DNA of 64,000 bases from JAITWN01 sp050486285 (GCA_050486285.1 JBJHCZ010000016.1:6548-70547); one strand, 5' to 3'. Positions 38,042 through 50,529 are shown, counted from the first letter of the stretch. The notes: generated by a model from the letters alone, not told the origin. Program-made: numbers and translations.

Positions 38042-38644
38042 TCATTTCACCGCAGCCTGCAGCGCGCTGCGGATGATCTCTTCGCTGTTCTTGCCGGCGA
38101 TATCGATCGAACGCACCAGGCGACTGGCCTCGTGCGGCTTGTAGCCGAGCGCCGCGAGCGCGCTGACCGCGTCGCGCACCGGGTCGCTCGGACCGGCGCC
38201 GGCGATCGACGCGGCGACGATCGCCCCCGGGATGCCGCCCTGCTCCTTGAATCGGTCGCGCATCTCGACGATCAGCCGCTCGGCCGACTTCTTGCCGATG
38301 CCGGGCAGCCGGGTCAGCGCTGCGGCGTCGCCGTCGCGCACGCAGTGGATGAAGTCCTCGACGGTGATGCCGGAGAGGATGCCGAGCGCCATGCGGGCGC
38401 CGATGCCGTTGATGCGGATCAGGTCGCGGAACAGGCCGCGCTCGGTCGGGCTCGCGAAACCGAACAGCAGGTGGGCGTCCTCGCGGACGACGAGATGGGT
38501 GTACAGCGTGCACTCGGCGCCGACGCTCGGCAACGACTGGAAGCTGCCGAGCGTTGCCTCGACCTCGTAACCGACGCCGCCGACGTCGATCAGCAGGTGC
38601 GGCGGCTGCTTGTGGACCAGCCTGCCGCGCAGATAACCGATCAT
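38042..38644 (-). CDS. ruvA: Holliday junction-binding protein RuvA
   Basis: RuvA binds four-way junctions and loads RuvB. The 200 residues have the N-terminal OB fold (MIGYLRGRLVHKQPPHLLID), two helix-hairpin-helix motifs (FRDLIRINGIGARMALGIL and LTRLPGIGKKSAERLIVEM), and the C-terminal RuvB-binding helices. Its ATG overlaps the ruvC stop (ATGA). Confidence 0.98.
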   Translation of the reverse strand: MIGYLRGRLVHKQPPHLLIDVGGVGYEVEATLGSFQSLPSVGAECTLYTHLVVREDAHLLFGFASPTERGLFRDLIRINGIGARMALGILSGITVEDFIHCVRDGDAAALTRLPGIGKKSAERLIVEMRDRFKEQGGIPGAIVAASIAGAGPSDPVRDAVSALAALGYKPHEASRLVRSIDIAGKNSEEIIRSALQAAVK

Positions 38645-39159
38645 GCCAGCGCCCTCCGCGCAGCCGGCCGCGTGCCGGCGCGGATCCGCGCCAGCGTCGA
38701 GGCGGCATGGTGATGGGTCAGCGCGCAGGCCAGCGCGTCGGCGGCGTCGGCGCGCGGCGCCGTCGGCAGCGCCAGCAGCGCGCCGACCATGTGCTGGATC
38801 TGTTCCTTGCCGGCGCCGCCGCGACCGGCGATCGACAGCTTGATCTCCGCCGGCGTGTATTCGTGGACCGCCAGTTCGCGCAGCACCAGCGCGCAGATGG
38901 CCGCGCCGCGGGCCTGGCCGAGCTTCAGCGCCGAGGCGGCGTTGCGTTGCACGAAGACGTTCTCGATCGCGGCGACGTCGGGGCTGTATTCGGCGATGAC
39001 TGCCTGCACGCCGTCGAAGATCACGCGCAACCGGGCGGGGAAGTCGGCGCCGTCGGCGCGGATGCAGCCGCTGGCGATATAGACCGCGCGGCGGGCATCC
39101 GCCTCGATGACGCCGAAGCCGGTCACGCGCGAGCCGGGATCGATGCCCAGGATTCTCAT
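38641..39159 (-). CDS. ruvC: Crossover junction endodeoxyribonuclease RuvC
   Basis: RuvC is the dimeric resolvase that cuts Holliday junctions. The 172 residues carry the catalytic acidic residues: Asp7 in ILGIDPGSRVTGFG, the Glu in AAIENVFVQRNAASALKLGQ, and the Asp pair in ADAADALACALTH. It heads the ruvCAB run and follows yebC by 51 bp. Confidence 0.98.
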   Translation of the reverse strand: MRILGIDPGSRVTGFGVIEADARRAVYIASGCIRADGADFPARLRVIFDGVQAVIAEYSPDVAAIENVFVQRNAASALKLGQARGAAICALVLRELAVHEYTPAEIKLSIAGRGGAGKEQIQHMVGALLALPTAPRADAADALACALTHHHAASTLARIRAGTRPAARRALA

Positions 39160-39210
39160 CGGCGAGGGGTTCTCATGACAGGCCCCAGAATAACCCGGAA
39201 CAGGCGGGCG

Positions 39211-39954
39211 TCACAGCCCCGCCAGGATCTCGTCCGCAATGTCCGCGTTCGAATAGACATTCTGGACGTCATCGAGGTCCTCGAGCATTTCCAGCAGCTT
39301 GACCATGCTGCCGGCCTCGTCGCCGGCCAGCGCGGCAACCGTGGACGCCCGCTCGGTGATCTCGGCGTATTCCGGCGCGAAGCCGGCCCCGGTCATCGCC
39401 GCGCGCGCCGCCGAAAACTGCTCCGGCGACAGCAGCACCTCGATCGAGCCGTCGTCGTTGACGACGACGTCGTCGGCACCGGCCTCGAGCGCCGCCGCCA
39501 TGATCGCGTCCTCGTCGCTGCCGGTCGGGTAGCCGAGCACGCCGCGGCGGGTAAACAGATAAGCAACCGAATTCTCGGTACCGAGATTGCCGCCGCATTT
39601 GGTAAACGCATGGCGCACCTCGGCGACCGTGCGGTTGCGGTTATCGGTCATGCAGTCGACCATCACCGCGGCGCCGCCCGGACCGTAGCCCTCGTAGCGG
39701 ACCTCCTGGACCTGGTCAGCGTCGAGTCCGCCGGCGCCGCGCTTGATCGCGCGGTCGACCGTATCGCGGGTCATGTTCGCGTCCAGCGCCTTGTCGATCG
39801 CGGTGCGAAGACGCGGGTTCGAGGACGGGTCCCCGCCGCCGAGGCGCGCCGAAATGGTGATCTCGCGTATCAGCTTGGTGAACAGCTTGCCGCGCTTGGC
39901 ATCCTGAGCATTCTTGCGGTGCTGGATATTCGCCCATTTACTGTGGCCGGCCAT
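39211..39954 (-). CDS. yebC: YebC/TACO1-family protein
   Basis: A 247-residue protein with the family start MAGHSKWANIQHRKNAQDAK and the signature EVRYEGYGPGGAAVMVDCMTD. Members are described as transcriptional regulators or as translation factors that relieve ribosome stalling at proline runs; which applies here is open. Upstream in-frame codons were rejected because the MAGHSKW start is nearly invariant. It lies between nadA and ruvC, the normal yebC-ruvC neighbourhood. Confidence 0.96.
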   Translation of the reverse strand: MAGHSKWANIQHRKNAQDAKRGKLFTKLIREITISARLGGGDPSSNPRLRTAIDKALDANMTRDTVDRAIKRGAGGLDADQVQEVRYEGYGPGGAAVMVDCMTDNRNRTVAEVRHAFTKCGGNLGTENSVAYLFTRRGVLGYPTGSDEDAIMAAALEAGADDVVVNDDGSIEVLLSPEQFSAARAAMTGAGFAPEYAEITERASTVAALAGDEAGSMVKLLEMLEDLDDVQNVYSNADIADEILAGL

Positions 39955-39977
39955 AAGATCTTCTTGCGGTTGTTGGA

Positions 39978-41078
39978 CTAGATCCGGATGTCGAGCATCC
40001 TGTCGAGCGCGACGCGGGCCTCGGCGGCGTCCTGCGCCGGCACCTGGATGCGGTTGATGACCCGGCCCTCGACCAGGCCCTCGAGGGCCGCGCACAGGTG
40101 CTGCGGATCGATGCGGAACATCGTCGAGCACATGCAGATCGTCGGCGACATGAAGTGCACCGACTTGCCTTCGTGTTTGTGGCGTTCGTGCAGGCGCTGG
40201 ACCAGGTTCAGCTCGGTGCCGACCAGCCAGCGGGTCCCCGGCGCCGACTCGGCGACGGTGCGGATGATGAACTCGGTCGAGCCGACGTAATCGGATTTTT
40301 CGCAGACCTCGAAGGAGCACTCGGGATGCGAGATCACCTTCGTCTCCGGGTGTTCGGCGCGGAAGCGGTCGATCTGTTCGGGGCGGAACATCTGGTGCAC
40401 CGAGCAGAATCCCTTCCACAGGATCACCTTCGCGGCGCGGATCCGTTCCGGCGTCAGGCCGCCCATCGGCCGGTCGAAGTCCCACACCGCCATGTCGTCG
40501 AGCGGGATGCCCATGCGGTGCCCGGTGTTGCGGCCGAGGTGCTGGTCCGGAAAGAACAGGACCTTCTCGCGCCGCGCGAACGACCATTCGAGCACGCGCC
40601 CCGCGTTCGACGAGGTGCAGACGATGCCGCCGTGGCGGCCGCAGAAGGCCTTGAGGTCGGCCGCGGAGTTGATATAGGTCACCGGCGTCACGACCTCATC
40701 CGGATCGCGGCCGAGCGCCTCGCCAAGCTCGCGCCAGGCGCGCTCGACCTTCGCGAGATTCGCCATGTCGGCCATCGAGCAGCCGGCGGACAGGTCCGGC
40801 AGGATCGCGACCTGCTCCGGGCGCGACAGGATGTCGGCGACCTCGGCCATGAAGTGCACGCCGCAGAACACGATGTAATCGGCGTTCGACGCCGCGGCCT
40901 GGCGCGACAGTTTCAGCGAGTCGCCGGAATAGTGCGCATGGCGGAACACCTCCTCGCGCTGGTAGTGGTGCCCGAGGATGACCAGGCGCTCGCCGAGCGC
41001 GGCCTTCGCGGCCTCGATGCGCGCGGCATAGTCCTCGTCGCGCGGCACTTCCGCCCGGATGGCGATATTGACGCTCAT
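39978..41078 (-). CDS. nadA: Quinolinate synthase A
   Basis: NadA condenses iminoaspartate with dihydroxyacetone phosphate to quinolinate in NAD synthesis, using an oxygen-sensitive [4Fe-4S] cluster. The three cluster cysteines are in VFCGVHFMAE, IVCTSSNAGR and HPECSFEV. The 366 residues match the long proteobacterial form. It overlaps aspS by 4 nt (ATGA). No nadB or nadC is seen nearby. Confidence 0.97.
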   Translation of the reverse strand: MSVNIAIRAEVPRDEDYAARIEAAKAALGERLVILGHHYQREEVFRHAHYSGDSLKLSRQAAASNADYIVFCGVHFMAEVADILSRPEQVAILPDLSAGCSMADMANLAKVERAWRELGEALGRDPDEVVTPVTYINSAADLKAFCGRHGGIVCTSSNAGRVLEWSFARREKVLFFPDQHLGRNTGHRMGIPLDDMAVWDFDRPMGGLTPERIRAAKVILWKGFCSVHQMFRPEQIDRFRAEHPETKVISHPECSFEVCEKSDYVGSTEFIIRTVAESAPGTRWLVGTELNLVQRLHERHKHEGKSVHFMSPTICMCSTMFRIDPQHLCAALEGLVEGRVINRIQVPAQDAAEARVALDRMLDIRI

Positions 41079-42877
41079 GCGGTCGATTCCCGCCCCGGCT
41101 CGACGCCCGGCTTGACGCGATGGCGCAGACCGAGCTCGCGCAACTGGGCCTCGGCAACCGGCGACGGCGCCTCGGTCAGCAGGCAGCTGCCGGTCTGGGT
41201 CTTCGGGAACGGGATGACGTCACGGATCGACGCGGCGCCGGTCATCAGCATGACCAGGCGATCGAGGCCGAAGGCGATGCCGCCGTGCGGCGGACAGCCG
41301 TATTGCAAGGCGCGCAGCAGGAAGCCGAACTTCTCCTCGGCCTCGGCGGCGTCGATGCCGAGCAGGCGAAACACCTCGGATTGCATCGCGGCGTCGTGGA
41401 TGCGGATCGAGCCGCCGCCGATCTCGGTGCCGTTCAGCACGAGGTCGTAGGCGCGCGAGATCGCGCCGCCCGGATCGGCGGCCAGCGCCGCCGGATCGGG
41501 GTTGCGCGGGCTCGTGAACGGATGATGCAGCGCGGCCCAGCGGCCTTCCTTGTCGTCGCGCTCGAACATCGGGAAGTCGATGACCCACAGCGGTCGCCAG
41601 CCATGCTCGACGAGCCCGCGGTCGTGGCCGAGCTTCACGCGCAGCGCACCGAGCGATTCGTTGACGATGCCGGCGCGATCCGCGCCGAAGAACACGAGAT
41701 CGCCGTCTGCGGCGCCGGTGCGCTCGAGGATCCCGGCGACGACGTCATCGGGCAGGAACTTCAGGATCGGCGACTGCAGGCCCTCGCGGCCGGCGGCGCG
41801 CTCGTTCACCTTTATATAGGCCAGCCCCTTTGCGCCGTAGATGCCGACGAACTGCGTATAGTCGTCGATCTCCTTGCGGCTCAGCGCGCCGCCGCCGGGC
41901 AGGCGCAGCGCCGCGACGCGGCCCTTCGGGTCCTGCGCCGGGCCGGAGAATACCTTGAAGTCGACGCTCTTCATCAGGTCGGTCAGCTCGACGAGTTCGA
42001 GCGGGATGCGCAGGTCCGGGCGGTCGATGCCGTAGCGCGCGATCGCCTCGGCATGGGTCATGCGCGGGAAATGCTCGGGCAGCGGCGTCTCGATGACACG
42101 CGCGAACAGGCGGCGGACCATCTCCTCCATCAGGTTCGTCAGCTGCGCCTCGTCGATGAACGAGGCCTCGATGTCGAGCTGGGTGAACTCGGGCTGGCGG
42201 TCGGCGCGCAGGTCCTCGTCGCGGAAACAACGCACGATCTGGTAATAGCGGTCCATGCCGGCGACCATCAGCAGCTGCTTGAACAGCTGCGGCGACTGCG
42301 GCAGGGCATAGAAGTGGCCGTGATGGATGCGGCTCGGCACCAGGAAGTCGCGCGCGCCTTCCGGCGTCGAGCGCGTCAGCATCGGCGTCTCGATCTCCAT
42401 GAAGCCGTGCTCCTCGAGATAGCGGCGCAGCTCGCGCGCGGTCTCGAAGCGCAGGCGCAGGCGCTGGTAGACCTGCGGGCGGCGCAGGTCCAGATAGCGA
42501 TAGCGCAGGCGCACGTCCTCGCCGATCTCGCTGTCCTCATCGATCGTGAACGGCGGCGTGCGGGCGACGTTCAGGATCTCGAGCGCGCCGGCGTCGATCT
42601 CGACCTTGCCGGTGGGCAGATCCGGGTTCTCGGTGCCCTCGGGACGCGGGCGCACCCGGCCCTTGACCCGCAGCACATACTCGCTGCGCACCCGGCCGGC
42701 GATCTCGAAACTCGCCGCCGCCTCCGGATTGAACACGACCTGCACCAGCCCCTCGCGATCGCGCAGGTCGATGAAGATCACCCCGCCATGGTCGCGGCGG
42801 CGATGCGCCCAGCCGCAGAGTTCGACCTCCTGGCCGAGCAGGGATTCGTTGACGTGACCGCAGTAGTGGGTGCGCAT
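41075..42877 (-). CDS. aspS: Aspartyl-tRNA synthetase
   Basis: A bacterial-type class II synthetase of 600 residues. An N-terminal OB anticodon-binding domain (about 1-110) precedes the catalytic core and a GAD insertion (about 290-420). Class II motifs are visible: FLVPSRIHHGHFYALPQSPQ, FRDEDLRADRQPEFTQLDIE and GIAFGLDRLVML. Whether it is discriminating or non-discriminating for tRNA-Asn cannot be settled without gatCAB or asnS data. It is followed by nadA and yebC in one leftward run. Confidence 0.98.
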   Translation of the reverse strand: MRTHYCGHVNESLLGQEVELCGWAHRRRDHGGVIFIDLRDREGLVQVVFNPEAAASFEIAGRVRSEYVLRVKGRVRPRPEGTENPDLPTGKVEIDAGALEILNVARTPPFTIDEDSEIGEDVRLRYRYLDLRRPQVYQRLRLRFETARELRRYLEEHGFMEIETPMLTRSTPEGARDFLVPSRIHHGHFYALPQSPQLFKQLLMVAGMDRYYQIVRCFRDEDLRADRQPEFTQLDIEASFIDEAQLTNLMEEMVRRLFARVIETPLPEHFPRMTHAEAIARYGIDRPDLRIPLELVELTDLMKSVDFKVFSGPAQDPKGRVAALRLPGGGALSRKEIDDYTQFVGIYGAKGLAYIKVNERAAGREGLQSPILKFLPDDVVAGILERTGAADGDLVFFGADRAGIVNESLGALRVKLGHDRGLVEHGWRPLWVIDFPMFERDDKEGRWAALHHPFTSPRNPDPAALAADPGGAISRAYDLVLNGTEIGGGSIRIHDAAMQSEVFRLLGIDAAEAEEKFGFLLRALQYGCPPHGGIAFGLDRLVMLMTGAASIRDVIPFPKTQTGSCLLTEAPSPVAEAQLRELGLRHRVKPGVEPGRESTA

Positions 42878-42950
42878 TTCGGTATCAGCTTCCGGGGGCC
42901 GGAGAAACCGCCTATCTTACCCCGTCTTTCCCCGGCTTGGAACTAAGGGG

Positions 42951-43616
42951 TCACCTTGATTCGGCCTCGCCGGTCAGCTCGCGCTTCTTCGATTCGGGGA
43001 CGATGACGCCGAGGCTCATGATCAGCTTGATGCCCTCGTCGACCGGCATGTCGAGCTCGATGATGTCCTCCCGCGCGACCATCAGCAAAAAGCCCGAGGT
43101 CGGGTTCGGGGTCGTCGGCAGGAAGACGTTGACGACCTCCTTCGAGGTCTTCTCCTGAATCTCGCCGACCGCGGAGCCGGTGTAGAAGGCGATCGCCCAC
43201 ACGCCCTTGCGCGGGTATTCGATCAGCAGGACCTTGCGGAAGGACTTGCCCTTGTTCGAGAACACCGTCTCGGCAACCTGCTTGACCGCCGAGTAGATGA
43301 TGCTGACCACCGGGATACGCGCGACCAGCGCCTCCCCCATCGCAACCAGGCGCTTGCCGAACAGGTTCGCGACGACGACGCCGGTCGTGAACAACACCAC
43401 CAGCGACAGGACGACGCCGAGACCCGGGATATGGAACCCGAACAGCGCCTCCGGCTGATACTGGTCCGGCACCAGCACCAGCACCCGGTCCATCAGGTCG
43501 ATCAGCGCCTTGATGACCAGCAACGTGACGCCGAGCGGCAGCCAGACCAGCAGGCCGGCGAGCAGGTATTTACGCAGCGCCGGCATCGGATGCGATGCCT
43601 TGTCGTGATCGGTCAT
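42951..43616 (-). CDS. DUF502 inner-membrane protein
   Basis: A 221-residue DUF502 protein with two N-terminal membrane helices (about 14-40 and 65-90). The conserved family segment is RIPVVSIIYSAVKQVAETVF, then VFLPTTPNPTSGFLLMVARE. Function is unknown. DUF502 genes commonly precede aspS in gammaproteobacteria, as here (73 bp upstream). It directly follows the zinc-ribbon gene with no gap. Confidence 0.92.
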   Translation of the reverse strand: MTDHDKASHPMPALRKYLLAGLLVWLPLGVTLLVIKALIDLMDRVLVLVPDQYQPEALFGFHIPGLGVVLSLVVLFTTGVVVANLFGKRLVAMGEALVARIPVVSIIYSAVKQVAETVFSNKGKSFRKVLLIEYPRKGVWAIAFYTGSAVGEIQEKTSKEVVNVFLPTTPNPTSGFLLMVAREDIIELDMPVDEGIKLIMSLGVIVPESKKRELTGEAESR

Positions 43617-43907
43617 CTAGTCGGCCGCGCAGGACCCGTTGCCGCAGGCGGGGGCGGCGGCGTCTCCGTCCGATTTCCCGCAGCCGGTGTTCGCGGCCTC
43701 GCCGCCCGGGTCTTTCTTCTTGCCTTTTTCCCGGAAGTCGGTAACGTACCAGCCACCGCCCTTGAGGACGAAGCCCGCGGCCGAGATCTGTTTCTCGAGC
43801 CCGGCGTCGCCGCACTCGGGGCAGTCGGTCAGCGGATCGTCGCTGAACTTCTGCAGGGCCTCCAGCTGGTGGCCACAGGACTTACAGGCATATTCATAGA
43901 TCGGCAT
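43617..43907 (-). CDS. FmdB-type zinc-ribbon regulatory protein
   Basis: A 96-residue small protein starting MPIYEYACKSCGHQLEALQ, with a zinc ribbon CKSCGH...CPECG in the first 40 residues. A low-complexity Gly/Ala-rich tail contains three further cysteines (TGCGKSDG, PACGNGSCAAD). The FmdB/CxxC_CXXC_SSSS family is widespread and usually described as putative regulatory protein. The extra cysteines in the tail are also seen in relatives. It is the first gene of the DUF502-aspS-nadA-yebC-ruvCAB run. Confidence 0.92.
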   Translation of the reverse strand: MPIYEYACKSCGHQLEALQKFSDDPLTDCPECGDAGLEKQISAAGFVLKGGGWYVTDFREKGKKKDPGGEAANTGCGKSDGDAAAPACGNGSCAAD

Positions 43908-43992
43908 TCCGGAACTCCTCTCTGACTCCCATCAGCGTATCCCTCAGATTGGGATTATTCCAGAAAATTCAAGCCGTCAGTAGAGACTTCCG

Positions 43993-45822
43993 TTGACCGC
44001 GCCCCCCTCCTCCCAGCCCCGGACGCCCGCCGCGGGCAACGCCGCGCAACAGCGCCGCCGCAACGACTGGCAGACCCTGCTGACGCTGGGCCCCTACCTG
44101 TGGCAGCACAAGGCGCGCATCCTGATCGCCCTCGCCTGCCTCGTGCTGGCGAAGGTCGCGAGCGTGCTGCTGCCGGTGGTCATGAAACACATCGTCGACG
44201 CCCTCGACGCCAGCCAGCGGCCCGAGCTCGTGCTGCCGCTGGCGTTGATCGCCGCCTACGGCCTCGTACGCATCGCGATGGTGCTGTTCGGCGAATTGCG
44301 CGACGCGATCTTCGCGAAGGCGACCCAGCGCACGATCCGCCAGATCGCGCTCAAGGTGTTCGGGCACCTGCATCGCTTGTCGCTGCGCTTCCACCTCGAT
44401 CGCCAGACCGGGGGGATGTCGCGCGACATCGAGCGCGGCAGCCGCGGCATCAGCTTCCTGCTGAACTTCATGGTCTTCAACATCCTGCCGACGCTGATCG
44501 AGATCACGATGATCGCCGGCATCCTGCTGTGGTTCTACGATGCCTGGTTCGCGCTGATCCCGCTCGCGACCGCGGTGATCTACATCGCCTTCACGCTGAT
44601 CGTCACCGAGTGGCGCATGAAATTCAGGCGGCGCATGAACGAGATGGACTCGCAGGCGAACACCAAGGCGATCGACAGCCTGCTGAACTACGAGACCGTC
44701 AAGTATTTCGGCAACGAAGACCACGAGACCCGGCGCTACGACGCCAACCTGCAGCAGTGGGAGGCGGCCGCGATCCGCAACCAGACCTCGCTGGCATCGC
44801 TGAACATCGGCCAGGGCATGATCATCGCGTTCGGCATGACCGGCATCCTGCTGCTGGCGGCGAAGGGCGTCGCCGACGGCGGCATGACCCTCGGTGACCT
44901 GGTCATGATCACGACCTTCATGATGCAGATGTTCATCCCGATGAACTTCCTCGGCTTCGTCTACCGCGAGATCAAGCACTCGCTGGTCGACATGGAAAAG
45001 ATGTTCAGCCTGCTGTTCGAGCACCAGGAGATCGCCGACCGACCCGGCGCGCAGCCGCTGGCCGCCGGACCGGGTCGGGTCACGTTCGAACACGCGGTGT
45101 TCGACTACACCGGCCAGCGCCGCATCCTCGACGATGTCAGCTTCGAGATCCCGCCGGGGCGCAAGGTCGCGGTCGTCGGCCCGAGCGGCGCGGGCAAGTC
45201 GACGCTGGTGCGCCTGCTGTTCCGCTTCTACGACCTCGACGGCGGCGCGATCCGCATCGACGGCGCCGACATTCGCGACGTCACCCAGCAGAGCCTGCGC
45301 GCGGCGATCGGCATCGTGCCGCAGGACACCGTGCTGTTCAACGACACGATCTACTACAACATCGCCTACGCCCGCCCCGACGCGAGCCGGGAAGAGGTCG
45401 AGGAGGCGGCGCGGCTGGCCCACCTCGAACGTTTCATCGCCGGTCTGCCGAACGGCTTCGATACCGTCGTCGGCGAGCGCGGCCTCAAGGTCTCGGGCGG
45501 CGAGAAGCAGCGCATCGCGATCGCGCGCGCGATCCTCAAGCGCCCGCGCATCCTCGTCTTTGACGAAGCGACCTCGGCGCTCGACTCCGAATCCGAGCAG
45601 GCGATCCTCAGGGCGCTGCGCGAGGTTGCCGCGCATCACACGACGCTGGTCATCGCGCACCGCCTGTCGACGGTCATCGACGCCGACCAGATCCTGGTCC
45701 TGGACCAGGGCCGTATCGTCGAGCGCGGCGCGCACCGGGAGCTGCTCGCCGCCGGCGGCGTCTATACCCGCATGTGGCAACTCCAGCAGGAAGAACGACG
45801 GCTGGACCGGTTGCCGGATTGA
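43993..45822 (+). CDS. ABC exporter of the Atm1/HMT1 type
   Basis: A 609-residue half-transporter with six helices (about 35-330) and an ATPase domain. Motifs are Walker A VGPSGAGKST near 396-405, signature VSGGEKQRIAIARA, Walker B ILVFDEATSALD, and switch IAHRLST. The segment LLNYETVKYFGNEDHE is a hallmark of Atm1/ABCB7-type exporters, which move glutathione-linked compounds from the cytosol. The start used is TTG, giving an N-terminal Gln/Arg-rich tail. The DUF1614 gene follows after 4 nt. Confidence 0.92.
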   Translation: MTAPPSSQPRTPAAGNAAQQRRRNDWQTLLTLGPYLWQHKARILIALACLVLAKVASVLLPVVMKHIVDALDASQRPELVLPLALIAAYGLVRIAMVLFGELRDAIFAKATQRTIRQIALKVFGHLHRLSLRFHLDRQTGGMSRDIERGSRGISFLLNFMVFNILPTLIEITMIAGILLWFYDAWFALIPLATAVIYIAFTLIVTEWRMKFRRRMNEMDSQANTKAIDSLLNYETVKYFGNEDHETRRYDANLQQWEAAAIRNQTSLASLNIGQGMIIAFGMTGILLLAAKGVADGGMTLGDLVMITTFMMQMFIPMNFLGFVYREIKHSLVDMEKMFSLLFEHQEIADRPGAQPLAAGPGRVTFEHAVFDYTGQRRILDDVSFEIPPGRKVAVVGPSGAGKSTLVRLLFRFYDLDGGAIRIDGADIRDVTQQSLRAAIGIVPQDTVLFNDTIYYNIAYARPDASREEVEEAARLAHLERFIAGLPNGFDTVVGERGLKVSGGEKQRIAIARAILKRPRILVFDEATSALDSESEQAILRALREVAAHHTTLVIAHRLSTVIDADQILVLDQGRIVERGAHRELLAAGGVYTRMWQLQQEERRLDRLPD

Positions 45823-45826
45823 CGCG

Positions 45827-46495
45827 ATGAGAAACCCGTTCTCGCTGCCGTGGCTGCTGGTCTTCGTGTTGCTGGCGGCGTTCCTGGTCACCTTCATCCA
45901 GATCGGCGCGCTGGTCATTGCCTTCGAGAAGGTCGGCCTGTCCCCCCAGTCCGCGCTCCTCTTGCTGGTCGCATCGGTCCTCGGCAGCCTGGTCAATCTC
46001 CCGCTGTTCACGATACGCGCCGACCGCGGCTCGCTCGACCAGGTGCCGGCGCGCCTGCAAGGCCTGTTGCGCCAGGCGATGCGCGAGTTCAGGGGCAGGA
46101 CGCTGATTGCGCTGAACGTCGGCGGCGGCCTGATCCCGATTGCGTTCTCGATCTATCTGCTGCGTCACAACCCGCTGCCGATATGGGACGTCGTGCTTGC
46201 CGTCGCCATGGTGACAGCGATCTGCTACGCCTTCAGCCGGCCGATCCCGGGCCTCGGCATCGGTATGCCGCTGTTCGTCGCGCCGGTTGCCGCCGCAGTC
46301 GTCGCGCTGATCATCAACAGCGAAATGAGCGCACCGCTTGCGTACATCTGCGGCGTCCTCGGCGTACTGACGGGCGCCGATCTGCTGCGACTGCGCGACA
46401 TCCGCCGCATGGGTGTGCCGATCGCGTCGATCGGCGGCGCCGGCACCTTCGACGGTATCTTCCTGACCGGTTTCGTTGCGGTACTGCTGGCATAG
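45827..46495 (+). CDS. DUF1614 membrane protein
   Basis: A 222-residue protein with about seven hydrophobic segments. Family-like motifs include GSLVNLPLFTIRADRG, LNVGGGLIPIAFSIYLL and GGAGTFDGIFLTGFVAVLLA. The GGAGTFDGIF ending is typical of DUF1614. Function unknown. It lies 4 nt after the Atm1-type exporter, so co-transcription is likely. The last base of its TAG stop is the first G of the inverted repeat at 46495-46568. Confidence 0.85.
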   Translation: MRNPFSLPWLLVFVLLAAFLVTFIQIGALVIAFEKVGLSPQSALLLLVASVLGSLVNLPLFTIRADRGSLDQVPARLQGLLRQAMREFRGRTLIALNVGGGLIPIAFSIYLLRHNPLPIWDVVLAVAMVTAICYAFSRPIPGLGIGMPLFVAPVAAAVVALIINSEMSAPLAYICGVLGVLTGADLLRLRDIRRMGVPIASIGGAGTFDGIFLTGFVAVLLA

Positions 46496-46568
46496 GGGTC
46501 AGAGTCGTTTGATCATCCTGGTTCACTGGTACTGGCGACAAGTGAAGTGATCAAACGACTCTGCCCCC
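46495..46568. repeat. REP-like inverted repeat (GGGGTCAGAGTCGTTTGATC type)
   Basis: Arms 46495-46514 (GGGGTCAGAGTCGTTTGATC) and 46549-46568 are complementary with one mismatch. A nested 6-bp pair TTCACT/AGTGAA lies in the loop. It begins on the last base of the DUF1614 stop codon. The same 20-mer forms the arms of the repeat at 57135-57229. Confidence 0.9.
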
Positions 46569-46642
46569 GTTGGTTTCGGGTATAATCGTCCGGATCGGCT
46601 GCCGGCAAGGCGGAAAGACCACAATAAATTCAGGCATTTATC

Positions 46643-49431
<2,789 letters not shown>

Positions 49432-49432
<1 letters not shown>

Positions 49433-50199
49433 TGCCGTTGTTGCGTTACGGCCTGTTCGGGGGTTTGCTTTGTCTGTCCGTGCCGCTCCAGGCCTCGATC
49501 GTCAACATCGAGAGCCAGCGCGGCGTTGCCGGGGAAGGTTTCAACGGTCGCTTCAATCTCGCCCTCGGCGGCGCCGCCGGCAACACCGACAAGGCGAACC
49601 TGCGCACCGGCGCTCGCCTGGAGTGGAAACGCGACAGGATCACCGACCTCGGCATCCTCGAATACCATTACGGCGAGACCAACGAGGTGCGCGACACCAA
49701 CCGCGCCTTCGGCCACCTGCGCCGCACCGTACAATACCGCGAGCGCCGCGCGGTCGAGGGCTTCGGCCAGGTCGAACGCAATGAATTCACGCGGCTGTCG
49801 TTCCGCGGCCTCGCCGGCGGCGGGCTGCGGCTGACGCTGAGCCGCGACGAGGATTTCCGCGCGTATCTCGGCGTCGGCGCCTTTGCCGTGCGCGAGGAAC
49901 TGGAGGAAAGACCGAATGCCACCGATGCCGGCGCGCGCCGCTTCGTGCGCGGCAACATCTACCTGTCGCTGAACGGCAATCTCAACGACCATACGACGAT
50001 CTATAACACGCTCTATTACCAGCCCGCGCTCGATGACTTCCCCGATGCGCGCGTACTGAACGAGGCCGGGCTGCTGATCCAGCTGTCGCGCCAGATCGAT
50101 CTGCGATCGTCGATACAGGTCGTACACCAGAGCCGCCCGCCGCAACTGGTGGACAAGACCGACGTCACCTACCTGACCGGCATCGAATACCGCTTCTGA
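49432..50199 (+). CDS. DUF481 outer-membrane beta-barrel protein
   Basis: A 255-residue secreted protein with a short signal peptide (to about LQASIVN). Alternating beta-strand sequence of a DUF481 (YdiY-like) barrel follows: FNLALGGAAGNTDKANLRTG, YHYGETNEVRDTNRAFGHLR, and a terminal aromatic Phe in GIEYRF, the usual outer-membrane signature. The ATG overlaps the acnA stop by one base. The link to aconitase is positional only. Confidence 0.85.
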
Positions 50200-50208
50200 C
50201 GCCGCGCA

Positions 50209-50529
50209 TCATGCTGTCGTGACCAGTTTCAGGCCGACGATGCCGGAGATGATAAGCGCGATGCAGGCCAGCCGCGCCGGCGACGCCGATTCGCCGAACA
50301 GCAGGATGCCGAGTATGACCGCGCCGATCACGCCGATGCCGGTCCACACCGCATAGGCGGTGCCGACCGGCAGCGTCTTCATCGCCAGCGCGAGCAGCCA
50401 GACGCTGACGATCATCGCCGACACCGTCACCATCGACGGTACCAGCCGGGTGAAGCCCTGCGTATATTTGAGTCCCACCGCCCATACCACCTCGAGCAGT
50501 CCCGCGACCAGCAACAGCATCCACGCCAT
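50209..50529 (-). CDS. gdx: Guanidinium exporter, SMR family (Gdx/SugE)
   Basis: A 106-residue four-helix small multidrug-resistance protein. The first helix has LLLVAGLLEVVWAVGLKYTQ with the essential Glu13, and helix 3 has GTAYAVWTGIGVIGAVILG. The Gly-Lys-Tyr pattern and WAVGLKYT match the SugE/Gdx subgroup, now known to export guanidinium, rather than EmrE. A guanidine-II riboswitch lies directly upstream, which supports this assignment strongly. It is convergent with the DUF481 gene, 9 bp away. Confidence 0.95.
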   Translation of the reverse strand: MAWMLLLVAGLLEVVWAVGLKYTQGFTRLVPSMVTVSAMIVSVWLLALAMKTLPVGTAYAVWTGIGVIGAVILGILLFGESASPARLACIALIISGIVGLKLVTTA

